Part shown: piece after piece, positions 1-8,650 of the stretch
How the letters are laid out: the number at the start of each line of letters is the position of its first letter
Position numbering within the stretch: the stretch's first letter is position 1
DNA from: an uncultured Muribaculaceae bacterium
GTDB taxonomy: Bacteria > Bacteroidota > Bacteroidia > Bacteroidales > Muribaculaceae
Assembly (NCBI GenBank): GCA_910579185.1
Contig: CAJTTG010000001.1
Span: 434,001-498,000, forward strand
DNA length: 64,000 nucleotides
Reading direction: 5' to 3'
The notes under the pieces: model-generated
What the model saw: only the letters and a program-made list of their open reading frames with translations
What the model was told of the DNA's origin: nothing
The model's database searches: none
Program-made: the position numbers and the translations under genes

Positions 1-1
1 C

Positions 2-1546
2 AAAGAGAGCGCAGTTAACAGCAAGCTGCTCACCCCTAACACCGTTGGTAACATCGCGGACTTCATCAGCATTGCCAACACCACCGCTGACACAAAGATC
101 AACGCACCCCTCACCGCCATTTATCAGTGTGGCCGCAACCTGTATCTGACCGACGGAACTGATTTCATCCTTGCATACAACAACAATAACCTTGCCGATT
201 TCACAGCACTCAACGCAGTGAACGGCGATGAGATCAGCTTCATCAACGGCGTTTTCAAACAACAGAATGGCCTTCCCGAAATCATCCCGTCGGCCGTTGG
301 AGAGAAAACAAAAGGCAGCGCAATTGATCCGGAAGAACTCGCGATTGAAGAGATAGCTTCGGATATGCTCAATAAATTTGTGATGATCACCGACGTAAAC
401 ATCACAGAACTCTCGAGCGCGAATAATTATAACGGCAATGATGGTACAGGCGACATTGTGATCTACAACACATTTGCAAGTGCAACATATTATCCCGAAG
501 CCATAGAACAACCCGACGGCACTTACGGCAACACAATCCCGACCGGAGAAGGGTTCACGGTTGTAGGCTTCGTCAGCTGCTATGGCACAACCATCCAGAT
601 CACCCCGATCAGCATCACCGGAGGTAAAGTGTTGGAGAAAGTTGAAGCACCTGTATTTACACCCGAGACCGGCAGCAAACTTGCCGTTGGCGACAAGATC
701 ACCATCGAGACAGCCACAGAGGGCGCTACCATCTACTTCACTACCGACGACATTGAACTGACAGCAGAGAACGGCACCGAGTACACCGGCGAACTGACCT
801 TCTCAGAGGCAGTCACCATCAAGGCTATCGCCGTGAAAGAAGGCATGCTTGACTCCGATCCTGTAACCGCCACCTATGAGCTTGCAATCGAAGGTGCACA
901 TGACGCAACGTTTGACTTCACAGAAAACGGCAACGCTGCAGATCTGACCGACGCAACAATCGTAGCCGGAAACGGACAGACAGAGGACTCTCAGAACCTC
1001 TTGACAAACACAACATATCTTAACGGGCCGGTATTGCTGACCCTTGGCTCTACAAACACCAGCGTAACAAGTCAGCCCCGTTGGTGGGAGACATCATCAA
1101 TCAAAAAAGAGCTCAGAATCTACGCCAAAACCACTATCAAATTTGAGGCGGTACGTGACGGCTACAAACTATCATCAATCAAGTTTGAACAAGGTGATGC
1201 AGCTGCCACCAACTACGCCAAAGTCAATGTTACACCCAAAACAAATGTTGAAGGTGCAACCGGCACATGGGACACAAACACCAAGACATGGACAGCTCCC
1301 GAAAACGAAATCATCAACACTGTAGAGTTCACTCAGGACGCAACAGCACGTCTTGGCGGATTCTCCGTGATCTACGTTGAGGATAATGATGCAATGGCCG
1401 GAATTGAGGATATCAACGTTGACAACAGCAATGCACCGGTTGAATACTACAACCTGCAGGGCATCCGCGTTAATGGCGACAATCTCACCCCCGGCATCTA
1501 TATCCGCCGTCAGGGAACAGAGGTCAGCAAAATCCTCGTGAAATAA
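2..1546 (+). CDS. Secreted/surface protein, 5'-truncated, with chitobiase-like Fn3 domain and C-terminal sorting-type tail
   Basis: The reading frame is open to the left edge, so the true start lies outside the window; 514 residues are visible. The first ~200 residues are rich in Asn, Thr and Ala, as in exported Bacteroidales proteins. A segment around visible residues 219-298 (VEAPVFTP...GATIYFTTDD...) matches the chitobiase/beta-hexosaminidase C-terminal Fn3-like fold (CHB_HEX_C_1 type). The last ~35 residues contain YYNLQGIRV, PGIYIRRQG and a basic end, the signature tail of many Bacteroidales exported proteins and similar to type IX secretion C-terminal domains. Function of the visible part is unknown; binding or adhesion at the cell surface is inference. 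A terminator hairpin follows. Confidence 0.8.
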   Translation, partial: KESAVNSKLLTPNTVGNIADFISIANTTADTKINAPLTAIYQCGRNLYLTDGTDFILAYNNNNLADFTALNAVNGDEISFINGVFKQQNGLPEIIPSAVGEKTKGSAIDPEELAIEEIASDMLNKFVMITDVNITELSSANNYNGNDGTGDIVIYNTFASATYYPEAIEQPDGTYGNTIPTGEGFTVVGFVSCYGTTIQITPISITGGKVLEKVEAPVFTPETGSKLAVGDKITIETATEGATIYFTTDDIELTAENGTEYTGELTFSEAVTIKAIAVKEGMLDSDPVTATYELAIEGAHDATFDFTENGNAADLTDATIVAGNGQTEDSQNLLTNTTYLNGPVLLTLGSTNTSVTSQPRWWETSSIKKELRIYAKTTIKFEAVRDGYKLSSIKFEQGDAAATNYAKVNVTPKTNVEGATGTWDTNTKTWTAPENEIINTVEFTQDATARLGGFSVIYVEDNDAMAGIEDINVDNSNAPVEYYNLQGIRVNGDNLTPGIYIRRQGTEVSKILVK

Positions 1547-1571
1547 GAACTTCAATAACTTGATAACAGCA

Positions 1572-1599
1572 AAAGGAGCGGCCATCGGGTCGCTCCTTT
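1572..1599 (+). terminator. Rho-independent terminator after the surface protein gene
   Basis: A perfect 9-bp stem (AAAGGAGCG / CGCTCCTTT) closes a 10-nt loop, and the descending arm ends in TTT. It lies 25 bp after the stop codon and, facing the convergent DUF695 gene, may serve both strands. Confidence 0.7.
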
Positions 1600-1623
1600 C
1601 TTATTAGTGTATGCAATAAAAAT

Positions 1624-2058
1624 TCAGTCCAACCGGATCTCCGCCTCGCACATTTCATCGTAGGCTTCCCAGCGAGGATCGTTCTCGCAATAGATCTCAA
1701 GCGGCAACAGAGGGAAATCAGCCAAAGCCTCATTGAGCTTTCGACCGAAAATATGGGTGCTCAAAGTGTAGAACACCCAATTGCGTTCATCATCGCCCGT
1801 GAAGATACCTGTAAGAACAGCTACGGGATCTTTCCTGAATGTCGCCTCCAAAGCGTCCTGCACCTTCTCCATCAAAGAAGATGTCTCGAAGTCGGGCATT
1901 CCGGTCTCATCGCCGGCATAACGCCAACTAACCTCAACGCGGATAGAAAAACGGGGATTTTCACGGAATTTTTTCACATCACGGCGTCCGGTCACCATGA
2001 TAAGACGATCGGATTCACTTTGCGACGGCGACGTCCACCAGTCCTGCGATTCACTCAT
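1624..2058 (-). CDS. DUF695 family protein
   Basis: The 144-residue protein is hydrophilic, with no signal peptide or membrane segment. It matches the DUF695 pattern: WWTSPSQSE near the start, a central SIRVEVSW strand, a TGIFTGDDERNWVFYT block and an acidic C-terminus. Function is not established for the family. The open frame continues upstream through the tRNA-Gln gene, so I chose the ATG at 2058, where protein-like composition begins. It stands alone, convergent with the preceding surface-protein gene. Family assignment is moderately sure. Confidence 0.7.
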   Translation of the reverse strand: MSESQDWWTSPSQSESDRLIMVTGRRDVKKFRENPRFSIRVEVSWRYAGDETGMPDFETSSLMEKVQDALEATFRKDPVAVLTGIFTGDDERNWVFYTLSTHIFGRKLNEALADFPLLPLEIYCENDPRWEAYDEMCEAEIRLD

Positions 2059-2212
2059 ATAATATCTGGATTTATTTAGAGGGTGTTTGATTTTACAAGT
2101 CAAAAGTAGGCATTTCCGAGCATAAACAGTCAGCAAAACGAAAAAAAACGCCCGAAAAGCAAAAAAAATTGCAAAAACCTTTGCAGATATAAAAATAATA
2201 CCTACCTTTGCA

Positions 2213-2220
2213 CTCGTTAA
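2213..2220 (+). promoter_or_regulatory. -7 promoter element upstream of tRNA-Gln
   Basis: TACCTTTG matches the Bacteroidetes -7 consensus TAnnTTTG and lies 42 bp before the tRNA. No TTG at the usual ~20-nt spacing was found, so this is a partial match. Confidence 0.5.
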
Positions 2221-2261
2221 AACGAAACAACAAGAGAGTTGCGGTAGTAAAGACAAAAAAT

Positions 2262-2335
2262 TGTCTTGTGGTGTAATGGTAGCACGTCGGATTCTGGTTC
2301 CGCCTGTGAGGGTTCGAATCCTTCCAAGACAACCA
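2262..2335 (+). tRNA. tRNA-Gln (anticodon CTG)
   Basis: A full cloverleaf can be drawn: acceptor TGTCTTG (2262-2268) pairs with CAAGACA (2325-2331), discriminator A, and CCA encoded at 2333-2335. The anticodon loop TTCTGGT sits on a CGGA/TCCG stem and gives anticodon CTG (codon CAG). The T arm has the TTCGAAT loop on GAGGG/CCTTC. A U1-A72 pair is typical of bacterial tRNA-Gln. The gene is followed without a gap by a terminator hairpin, so it is probably a single-gene transcript. Confidence 0.95.
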
Positions 2336-2370
2336 AAAAGAGTTGAATCAATCATGATTCGACTCTTTTT
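2335..2370 (+). terminator. Strong terminator of tRNA-Gln
   Basis: A 16-bp stem (2335-2350 with 2355-2370, one G-T pair) closes a 4-nt loop and ends in TTTTT. It begins at the last base of the encoded CCA. Confidence 0.85.
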
Positions 2371-2455
2371 GCTTTATATACCGGCATAGCGGTCGACCAA
2401 CATGAAATGTTGCAAAAATTAAAGGCAGCATAGCAGACGAGATGCAAATTTTCTT

Positions 2456-2463
2456 TATCTTTG
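2456..2463 (+). promoter_or_regulatory. -7 promoter element of the aminotransferase gene
   Basis: TATCTTTG fits TAnnTTTG and lies 33 bp before the ATG at 2497. No clear -33 element was seen. Confidence 0.55.
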
Positions 2464-2496
2464 TAGGAACAAATATATTCTAAGAATTGAGACAAA

Positions 2497-3696
2497 ATGC
2501 CTAAGATTTCCCAACGCGGCGAGATGATGCCAGCGTCCCCCATACGAAAGCTTGTGCCGCTGGCTAATGAAGCCACAGCACGCGGCATCAAAGTGATCCG
2601 CCTGAACATCGGACAACCCGATCTTCCGACACCACAGGAGGGTCTGGATGCATTGAAACATATCGACAGAAAGGTTCTCGAATACAGCCCATCCGAAGGC
2701 CTGCTGTCGCTTCGCAAACGCCTTGTGGACTATTACCAGCGTTTCCACATCAATGTTGACGTGGATGACATCATAGTGACCACCGGCGGATCGGAAGCCG
2801 TGTTGTTTGCCTTCATGGCGTGTCTCGATCCAGGCGACGAAATCATCGTTCCGGAACCGGCCTACGCCAACTATATGGCCTTTGCCATATCGGCCGGAGC
2901 AAAGATTGTCACCGTGCCCTCTTCGATAGAAAAAGGGTTTGCGCTTCCCCCGGTAGAAGACTTTGAGAAGCTTATCACACCGCGCACAAAAGGGATTCTG
3001 ATCTGCAATCCCAACAACCCGACCGGATACCTCTACACGCAACGGGAGATGAACCAGATCCGCGATCTGGTCAAGAAATACGATCTGTTTCTGTTCTCAG
3101 ATGAAGTGTACCGCGAGTATTGCTACACCGGAGCTCCATATATCTCGGCTTTCCATCTGCCGGGCATAGAGGAACAGGTGGTGCTCATCGACTCCGTATC
3201 GAAACGCTACAGCGAGTGTGGCATCCGCATCGGTGCGATCATCACCAAACACAAAGAGCTGAAAAAGAATGTGATGAAATTCTGTCAGGCACGCCTTAGT
3301 CCGCCATTGCTGGGCCAGATAGTGGCAGAAGCATCCATCGGCACCTCGGAGGAATACATGCTGATGACCTACAATGAATATGTGGAGCGACGCAAATTCC
3401 TCATTGACGGCATCAACAAGATTCCCGGATGCTACACTCCAATTCCCATGGGTGCATTCTATACCGTTGTAAGCCTGCCGGTTGACGATGCAGACAAGTT
3501 CTGCGAATGGTGTCTGAGAGAGTTCCAGTATGAAGGTGCCACAGTGTTCATGGCACCGGCCTCGGGTTTCTATACCACGCCGGGGATGGGACGCAACGAA
3601 GTGCGCATGGCCTACGTGCTTAACAAAGAGGATCTGGCTCAGGCACTGACAGTGTTGGCTGAAGCATTGAAAGCCTATCCGGGACGCACCGTATAA
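2497..3696 (+). CDS. PLP-dependent aminotransferase, class I/II (aspartate aminotransferase-like)
   Basis: The 399-residue protein has the fold-type I signature. These include NPNNPTGYLYT (substrate/PLP binding), a following SDEVYREY segment with the Asp that contacts the pyridine nitrogen, and SVSKRYSECGIRIG carrying the lysine that forms the Schiff base. An N-terminal NIGQPD block is typical of aspartate/aromatic aminotransferases. It would transfer amino groups between an amino acid and a 2-oxo acid in the cytosol; exact substrate cannot be read from sequence. Length is normal. The start ATG is 33 bp after a -7 element. The permease gene follows after 39 bp, but no functional link is evident. 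Confidence 0.9.
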   Translation: MPKISQRGEMMPASPIRKLVPLANEATARGIKVIRLNIGQPDLPTPQEGLDALKHIDRKVLEYSPSEGLLSLRKRLVDYYQRFHINVDVDDIIVTTGGSEAVLFAFMACLDPGDEIIVPEPAYANYMAFAISAGAKIVTVPSSIEKGFALPPVEDFEKLITPRTKGILICNPNNPTGYLYTQREMNQIRDLVKKYDLFLFSDEVYREYCYTGAPYISAFHLPGIEEQVVLIDSVSKRYSECGIRIGAIITKHKELKKNVMKFCQARLSPPLLGQIVAEASIGTSEEYMLMTYNEYVERRKFLIDGINKIPGCYTPIPMGAFYTVVSLPVDDADKFCEWCLREFQYEGATVFMAPASGFYTTPGMGRNEVRMAYVLNKEDLAQALTVLAEALKAYPGRTV

Positions 3697-3735
3697 GATC
3701 AACCGCAGAGGAACAGCCGCCACCACCAAGCAGAG

Positions 3736-4986
3736 ATGAACTTTCCGATATTCATAGCCCGACGGCTCGGATTCAAGACCGCCGACAGCCGCACATCGTC
3801 GCCCGGTGTCGTTGTGGGATATATCGGTGTGGCTTTGGCCATAGTCATCATGCTGCTTGCAATCGCCGTTGTCAACGGATTCAAGAAGGAGATAAAGAAC
3901 AAACTTGTGGGGTTCAACTCCGAGATAACCCTCTTGGCCGATTCCAAGGAGGAAGCTCCGGGACAGACATCAGGAATCCGGCTGACCGACTCGCTGCGGA
4001 ATGTCATAACAAAATCGGCTCCGGATGCGGAGATGGCACTGATAATCCGTCAACCTGCCATCTTCAAGACCGACAGTGATTTCCAAGGCATAATACTCAA
4101 AGGGCTGCCAGACAGCACGGGCTGGGGATTCTATGCCGAGAATCTGACCGCCGGCCGCATTCCGGAGAAGAGCGACGGATCGAATGCCGTGGTAATTTCC
4201 ACGACCACTGCCTCACAGCTCGGCATCAAGGCCGGAGACAAGCTGCTGACCCACTTCTTCGACGGAAACAGCATCAGATCGCGTAACTTGCTCGTGACCG
4301 GTATCTATGACACCCATTTCCACGACTTCGACGCATCGTTCGCATTCACGCCATTGTCGATGCTCCAGCACCTTTGCCATGTAGACTCGCTGACCGGTAC
4401 CGCCATAGAACTGCGAGGCATAGGGATCGATAATGCCGCGACAACAGGACGAGAGATTCAGGAATCAATGGTCATGGAAACGATCTCCAATCCCGACAAC
4501 CCGATGCTCTGCCATGTCAGCACCATTGACGAGACATGCTCGCAATATCTCAATTGGCTCGACTTGCTTGACACGAATGTGACAGTCATCATCCTTTTGA
4601 TGGCATGCGTTGCCTCATTCACTTTGATCTCCAGTCTTTTCATATTGATTCTGGAACGGGTGAACACCGTGGGTCTACTAAAAGCCCTCGGAGCGACCAA
4701 CCGCCAGATACGCTACATTTTCATCTACATGGCACAACGTCTCGTGATCCGCGGAATGATCATAGGCAATGTTATAGCTCTGGCATTCGTGTGGCTGCAA
4801 TACAGCTACCGTGTAATCCCACTCGATGCCGATGCCTATTATCTCAACTATGTTCCGGTCAGTCTGTCATGGCATGCCGTTGCAATTGTGGATATAGCTG
4901 TGATTGTGATTTCAGCACTGGTTCTGATCCTTCCGTCACATATCATCGCCACTCTCTCGCCCTCCACTACCCTGCGATATGAATAA
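3736..4986 (+). CDS. LolC/LolE-type ABC transporter permease (FtsX/MacB-like)
   Basis: The 416-residue membrane protein has one N-terminal helix after GFKTADSRTSSPGVVVGYIGVA, a ~220-residue periplasmic domain, then three C-terminal helices with the LLKALGATNRQIR coupling motif just after the second. This is the layout of lipoprotein-releasing LolC/E permeases, which work with the ATPase LolD to extract lipoproteins from the inner membrane toward the periplasmic carrier. The ATPase is not adjacent, as is common in Bacteroidetes. A role in lipoprotein sorting is inferred from family only; other FtsX-fold permeases look similar. Confidence 0.85.
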   Translation: MNFPIFIARRLGFKTADSRTSSPGVVVGYIGVALAIVIMLLAIAVVNGFKKEIKNKLVGFNSEITLLADSKEEAPGQTSGIRLTDSLRNVITKSAPDAEMALIIRQPAIFKTDSDFQGIILKGLPDSTGWGFYAENLTAGRIPEKSDGSNAVVISTTTASQLGIKAGDKLLTHFFDGNSIRSRNLLVTGIYDTHFHDFDASFAFTPLSMLQHLCHVDSLTGTAIELRGIGIDNAATTGREIQESMVMETISNPDNPMLCHVSTIDETCSQYLNWLDLLDTNVTVIILLMACVASFTLISSLFILILERVNTVGLLKALGATNRQIRYIFIYMAQRLVIRGMIIGNVIALAFVWLQYSYRVIPLDADAYYLNYVPVSLSWHAVAIVDIAVIVISALVLILPSHIIATLSPSTTLRYE

Positions 4987-5027
4987 TCAGCATGTCAATA
5001 ATCTTTTTGGCATGATATTTGTTTATA

Positions 5028-5061
5028 TTGAACAATAACCGCCGTAAAATTATTATTTTTG
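5028..5061 (+). promoter_or_regulatory. Bacteroidetes-type promoter of rsfS-ftsH
   Basis: TATTTTTG (5054-5061) fits TAnnTTTG, with a TTG at 5028-5030 (23-nt spacing, slightly long). It lies 26 bp before the rsfS start. Confidence 0.55.
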
Positions 5062-5086
5062 CACATCAACTCACAGAACATCGAGC

Positions 5087-5461
5087 ATGACAAATAAAGT
5101 TCATCACGAAACTAAAGACATAGCGGATCTTGTTATTGAAGGAATTCAGGAACGCAAGGGACGCAAAATCACACACATAGATCTTTCAGGAATTGAATCG
5201 GCCGCTGCGTCCGACTTCATCATTTGCGAAGGTTCCAGCACCATTCAAGTTGCCGCGATAGCTGACAGCGTACGCGAATATCTGCTTGAGAATGCCGGAA
5301 TCAAACCATTCAACTACGATGGATACCAGAACTCACAATGGATTGTGGTGGACTACGGGCACACACTTGTCCACGTGTTCCTGCCATCAGAACGCGAACG
5401 TTACAACCTTGAAGAGCTATGGAGCGACGCGCCGACAACAGAAATTCCCGACCTCGATTAA
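5087..5461 (+). CDS. rsfS: Ribosomal silencing factor RsfS
   Basis: The 124-residue protein matches the Iojap/RsfS family throughout: DIADLVIEGIQERKG near the start, SDFIICEG, the SVREYLLE helix, the NSQWIVVDYG strand, and VHVFLPSERERYNLEELW at the end. RsfS binds ribosomal protein uL14 on the 50S subunit and blocks subunit joining, reducing translation when nutrients run short. It precedes ftsH by 65 bp; rsfS-ftsH is a common Bacteroidetes pair. Confidence 0.95.
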   Translation: MTNKVHHETKDIADLVIEGIQERKGRKITHIDLSGIESAAASDFIICEGSSTIQVAAIADSVREYLLENAGIKPFNYDGYQNSQWIVVDYGHTLVHVFLPSERERYNLEELWSDAPTTEIPDLD

Positions 5462-5526
5462 GAGTAACGACCATTACAAATAAAGCAAACATACCCTAAA
5501 CAGATATCTCCAAACACCCAACAGAT

Positions 5527-7536
5527 ATGCCACAGTCACCTCTAAAAAATTTCCCGGGTGGGAAAAAGCCCAAATTCGGGTTCAGCATGTACTGGATGTA
5601 CATCTTTATCATTCTCATTCTCGTGGGGATGCTATGGATGGACAATGACGTGCAACGCCAAACAGTGGATTACTCCGAGTTCAAGACAATTCTTGCAGAA
5701 GGGGGAGTTGAAAGCGTCACGATCTACAGCAATAAACATCTTGCCGAGGCTACACTGAATGAAGCAGCGGCAAAAAAACATATACGCAACTATCAGTCAG
5801 GCACAAGAGCAGTGCTGGAATGCGATATCCCGTCAGGCGACAAAGTTCAGGAAATGCTTGACCAGATGACAGCGACCGGCCAATTCAACGGAAAAGTGAA
5901 ATACGAGAACGGCTCGTCTATTTCGTCGTATATATGGTCGTTCGGCCCTATAGTCCTTCTGATCGTATTCTGGATATGGATGATGCGCCGTATGTCGGGA
6001 CGCGACAGTTCGGGCGGCGGAGTGTTCAGCGTGGGAAAATCAAAAGCAAAAATATTCGACAAGGATGGTCCCGTGCAGGTTACATTCAAGGATGTGGCCG
6101 GACTTTCAGAAGCTAAAACCGAGATTGAAGAGATTGTTGAATTCCTCAAGAATCCACAGCGATACACCAACTTAGGCGGCAAAATTCCCAAAGGAGCACT
6201 GCTCGTAGGCCCTCCCGGAACCGGTAAGACCCTATTGGCAAAAGCGGTTGCCGGAGAAGCCAATGTTCCATTCTTCTCACTTTCCGGATCTGATTTCGTT
6301 GAGATGTTTGTCGGTGTCGGAGCATCGCGTGTCCGCGACCTGTTCCGTCAGGCAAAGGAAAAAGCACCATGCATAGTTTTCATTGACGAGATCGACGCTG
6401 TTGGACGTGCCCGTGGCCGTAACCTCAATATGGGCTCAAACGACGAACGCGAGAACACGCTCAACCAGTTGCTGACCGAGATGGATGGCTTCGGAACAAA
6501 CAGCGGTGTAATTGTATTGGCAGCAACCAACCGCGCTGACATCCTTGACAAAGCACTGCTGCGTGCAGGACGTTTCGACCGCCAGATCTACGTTGATCTG
6601 CCTGATCTCAACGACCGCGTGGCGATATTCAATGTTCATCTGCGTAAAATCAAGACAGATGATTCCGTTGACGTGGATCTTCTGGCTCGACAGACTCCGG
6701 GATTCTCAGGAGCAGACATAGCCAACGTGTGCAACGAGGCAGCCCTGATAGCCGCACGTCATGACAAACCCAGCGTTACACGTCAAGACTTCATTGATGC
6801 CGTTGACCGCATTATCGGCGGCCTTGAGAAAAGATCGAAAATAACCACAGATGAGGAAAAGAGATCCATTGCCGTTCATGAAGCCGGCCACGCCACAGTG
6901 TCATGGCATCTGCGCTATGCCAATCCCTTGATCAAGGTTACCATCGTTCCGCGAGGAAAAGCTCTTGGAGCTGCATGGTATCTGCCCGAGGAACGTCAGA
7001 TCACCCCTACCCAAGCACTTCTTGACGAAATGTGTGCCACACTCGGTGGACGAGCTGCTGAAGAAATATTCCTCGGTCATATCTCGACCGGAGCCGCCAA
7101 CGACCTTGAACGCGTGACAAAACAGGCATACGCAATGGTGATCTACTATGGTATGAGCGAACGTCTCCCCAACCTGAGCTACTACGACTCAACAGGACAG
7201 GAATATGGATTCTCAAAACCATACAGCGATGAACGTGCCCGTATGATCGACGAGGAAGTTTCGCGAATCATCAATGAACAGTATGAACGAGCCAAAGAGA
7301 TTCTCCGACAGCATGCGGAAGGCCATGGCAAACTTGCCGATGTTCTCGTGACTCGTGAGGTTATCTTCACAGAAGACGTGGAAAAGATCTTCGGCAAACG
7401 TCCATGGGCATCGCGCACCGAAGAGATTCTCTCCCACAAAGCACTTCCCGAGGCCTCAACTACAGAAGAGAAAACGGAGGAGAATGCGAACAATGGGGAT
7501 TCACCCGTAGCTCCACCGCCGTTGCCCGAAGAATAA
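5527..7536 (+). CDS. ftsH: ATP-dependent zinc metalloprotease FtsH
   Basis: The 669-residue protein has FtsH architecture. Two transmembrane helices (about 17-37 and 138-155) flank a small periplasmic domain. The AAA+ ATPase has Walker A GPPGTGKT near residue 228, Walker B IVFIDEID, and the second region of homology ending RAGRFDRQ. The zinc protease domain has HEAGH near residue 451. The Pro-rich, acidic tail is variable in the family. FtsH forms membrane hexamers that degrade damaged membrane proteins and selected regulators. A strong terminator follows; the cdsA gene that often follows ftsH in Bacteroidales is absent here, and a toxin-antitoxin pair lies there instead. Confidence 0.98.
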   Translation: MPQSPLKNFPGGKKPKFGFSMYWMYIFIILILVGMLWMDNDVQRQTVDYSEFKTILAEGGVESVTIYSNKHLAEATLNEAAAKKHIRNYQSGTRAVLECDIPSGDKVQEMLDQMTATGQFNGKVKYENGSSISSYIWSFGPIVLLIVFWIWMMRRMSGRDSSGGGVFSVGKSKAKIFDKDGPVQVTFKDVAGLSEAKTEIEEIVEFLKNPQRYTNLGGKIPKGALLVGPPGTGKTLLAKAVAGEANVPFFSLSGSDFVEMFVGVGASRVRDLFRQAKEKAPCIVFIDEIDAVGRARGRNLNMGSNDERENTLNQLLTEMDGFGTNSGVIVLAATNRADILDKALLRAGRFDRQIYVDLPDLNDRVAIFNVHLRKIKTDDSVDVDLLARQTPGFSGADIANVCNEAALIAARHDKPSVTRQDFIDAVDRIIGGLEKRSKITTDEEKRSIAVHEAGHATVSWHLRYANPLIKVTIVPRGKALGAAWYLPEERQITPTQALLDEMCATLGGRAAEEIFLGHISTGAANDLERVTKQAYAMVIYYGMSERLPNLSYYDSTGQEYGFSKPYSDERARMIDEEVSRIINEQYERAKEILRQHAEGHGKLADVLVTREVIFTEDVEKIFGKRPWASRTEEILSHKALPEASTTEEKTEENANNGDSPVAPPPLPEE

Positions 7537-7551
7537 TCCGAATCAAATATC

Positions 7552-7582
7552 AAAACAGCCGCTCAAAAAAAGCGGCTGTTTT
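7552..7582. terminator. Terminator between ftsH and the AbiE pair
   Basis: A perfect 12-bp stem (AAAACAGCCGCT / AGCGGCTGTTTT) closes a 7-nt A-rich loop and has T-rich sequence on both strands. It lies between two convergent genes and can act in both directions. Confidence 0.85.
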
Positions 7583-7612
7583 GTTTATTTCACAAACAAC
7601 TTGCCCATATTC

Positions 7613-8650
7613 TCAACTTTGTGAAGTAATAAATACTCCTTTCATTAAAACATTTAACTGTTTAAGTTTATTTACCAACTCATCAAACGGCATACTCTCA
7701 CCATATATCATATATATACGCATATTCTCGTAGTCTTCTTTCCATTGTTCAATAATTTCTGCCGGAGGAATGATGTTGAGTATCGCCGGATAAAGCGTAT
7801 CATAATCAAAACCGCGCAGACCGATGAATGTGCGACGGTGTTCTACTACTTGCCGATAGAGTTCCTTATTATTAATGGCACGTTCGGCTATAGGAGTTTT
7901 CAGCATCTGTCCTATATCGTACATGTGACGTGACATACGCTCCATCCGAATCAACTCTTTGGGCTTGGCAAATTCCTCATGCAACAGAAATACTTTCTCA
8001 AGGAATGTACGTTCCGGTATGACAGCACGCACAGTGAATTTATCTTCAGTAAATGGCGCGCTGGGATAAACTTGGTCTATCATCGAGTTGAGTGCAATCT
8101 CGCTTACAGGTTCGCTCATAGATCTGCCACTGACTTCCACTTTTACTTTGGGAAGGATATACTGACCACCTGAGCCTTCGATAGAGAGTGACAACACAGA
8201 GTCGTAGTTTATGTCTATCACCTCCGGATCTGTTGTTGAAACTGGAGTGATTTTTACATTTACCCTGAACTTATCCTTTGAAATCCCACTTTGATATAGT
8301 TGTTCTGCCAAATCGTATTGCATGGTTTCTCTCACAAACGAGCAGGTGGCACGGCGGAGTTTATCACTAATCTGCGTCTTTGACAACGTGCCGGTGAAAC
8401 CAAGATATTCACGGTCAATAGCAATGTCTATATCTTCTGAGAAGCGGTCTATCAGGTGCCAGCACTTGCTCAACGATGTGCCACCTTTGAACGAAAGGTG
8501 ATTGGCATAGGGCAGATTGAACATGGCGCGAAGCACAGCTGTGACCCACCAGTCTTTCTCTATGACCTCACGCTGTCGGATATTTAATTCAGTGGAAACA
8601 CGGTCAAGTATGTCCACTTGGTCTTGTCTTGACAAATCAACAAACTTCAT
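7613..8650 (-). CDS. abiEii: AbiEii/AbiGii-type nucleotidyltransferase toxin
   Basis: The 345-residue protein carries the type IV toxin nucleotidyltransferase core: FKGGTSLSKCW (residues 54-64) and FSEDIDIAI (70-78), i.e. the GG(T/S) and D-x-D metal-binding motifs, then FLEKVFLLHEEF and RHMYDIGQM motifs in the C-terminal half. AbiEii proteins use nucleotides, GTP in the founding case, to block growth and stop phage spread. I chose the ATG at 8650 because it overlaps the stop of the antitoxin gene as ATGA, implying translational coupling; an upstream ATG at 8674 is possible. Function is by family. Confidence 0.9.
   Translation of the reverse strand: MKFVDLSRQDQVDILDRVSTELNIRQREVIEKDWWVTAVLRAMFNLPYANHLSFKGGTSLSKCWHLIDRFSEDIDIAIDREYLGFTGTLSKTQISDKLRRATCSFVRETMQYDLAEQLYQSGISKDKFRVNVKITPVSTTDPEVIDINYDSVLSLSIEGSGGQYILPKVKVEVSGRSMSEPVSEIALNSMIDQVYPSAPFTEDKFTVRAVIPERTFLEKVFLLHEEFAKPKELIRMERMSRHMYDIGQMLKTPIAERAINNKELYRQVVEHRRTFIGLRGFDYDTLYPAILNIIPPAEIIEQWKEDYENMRIYMIYGESMPFDELVNKLKQLNVLMKGVFITSQS

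Noticed and set aside
2059..2355. N-terminal extension of the DUF695 frame through the tRNA
   Set aside because: The extension would be antisense to tRNA-Gln and its terminator, and its residues are not conserved-looking.
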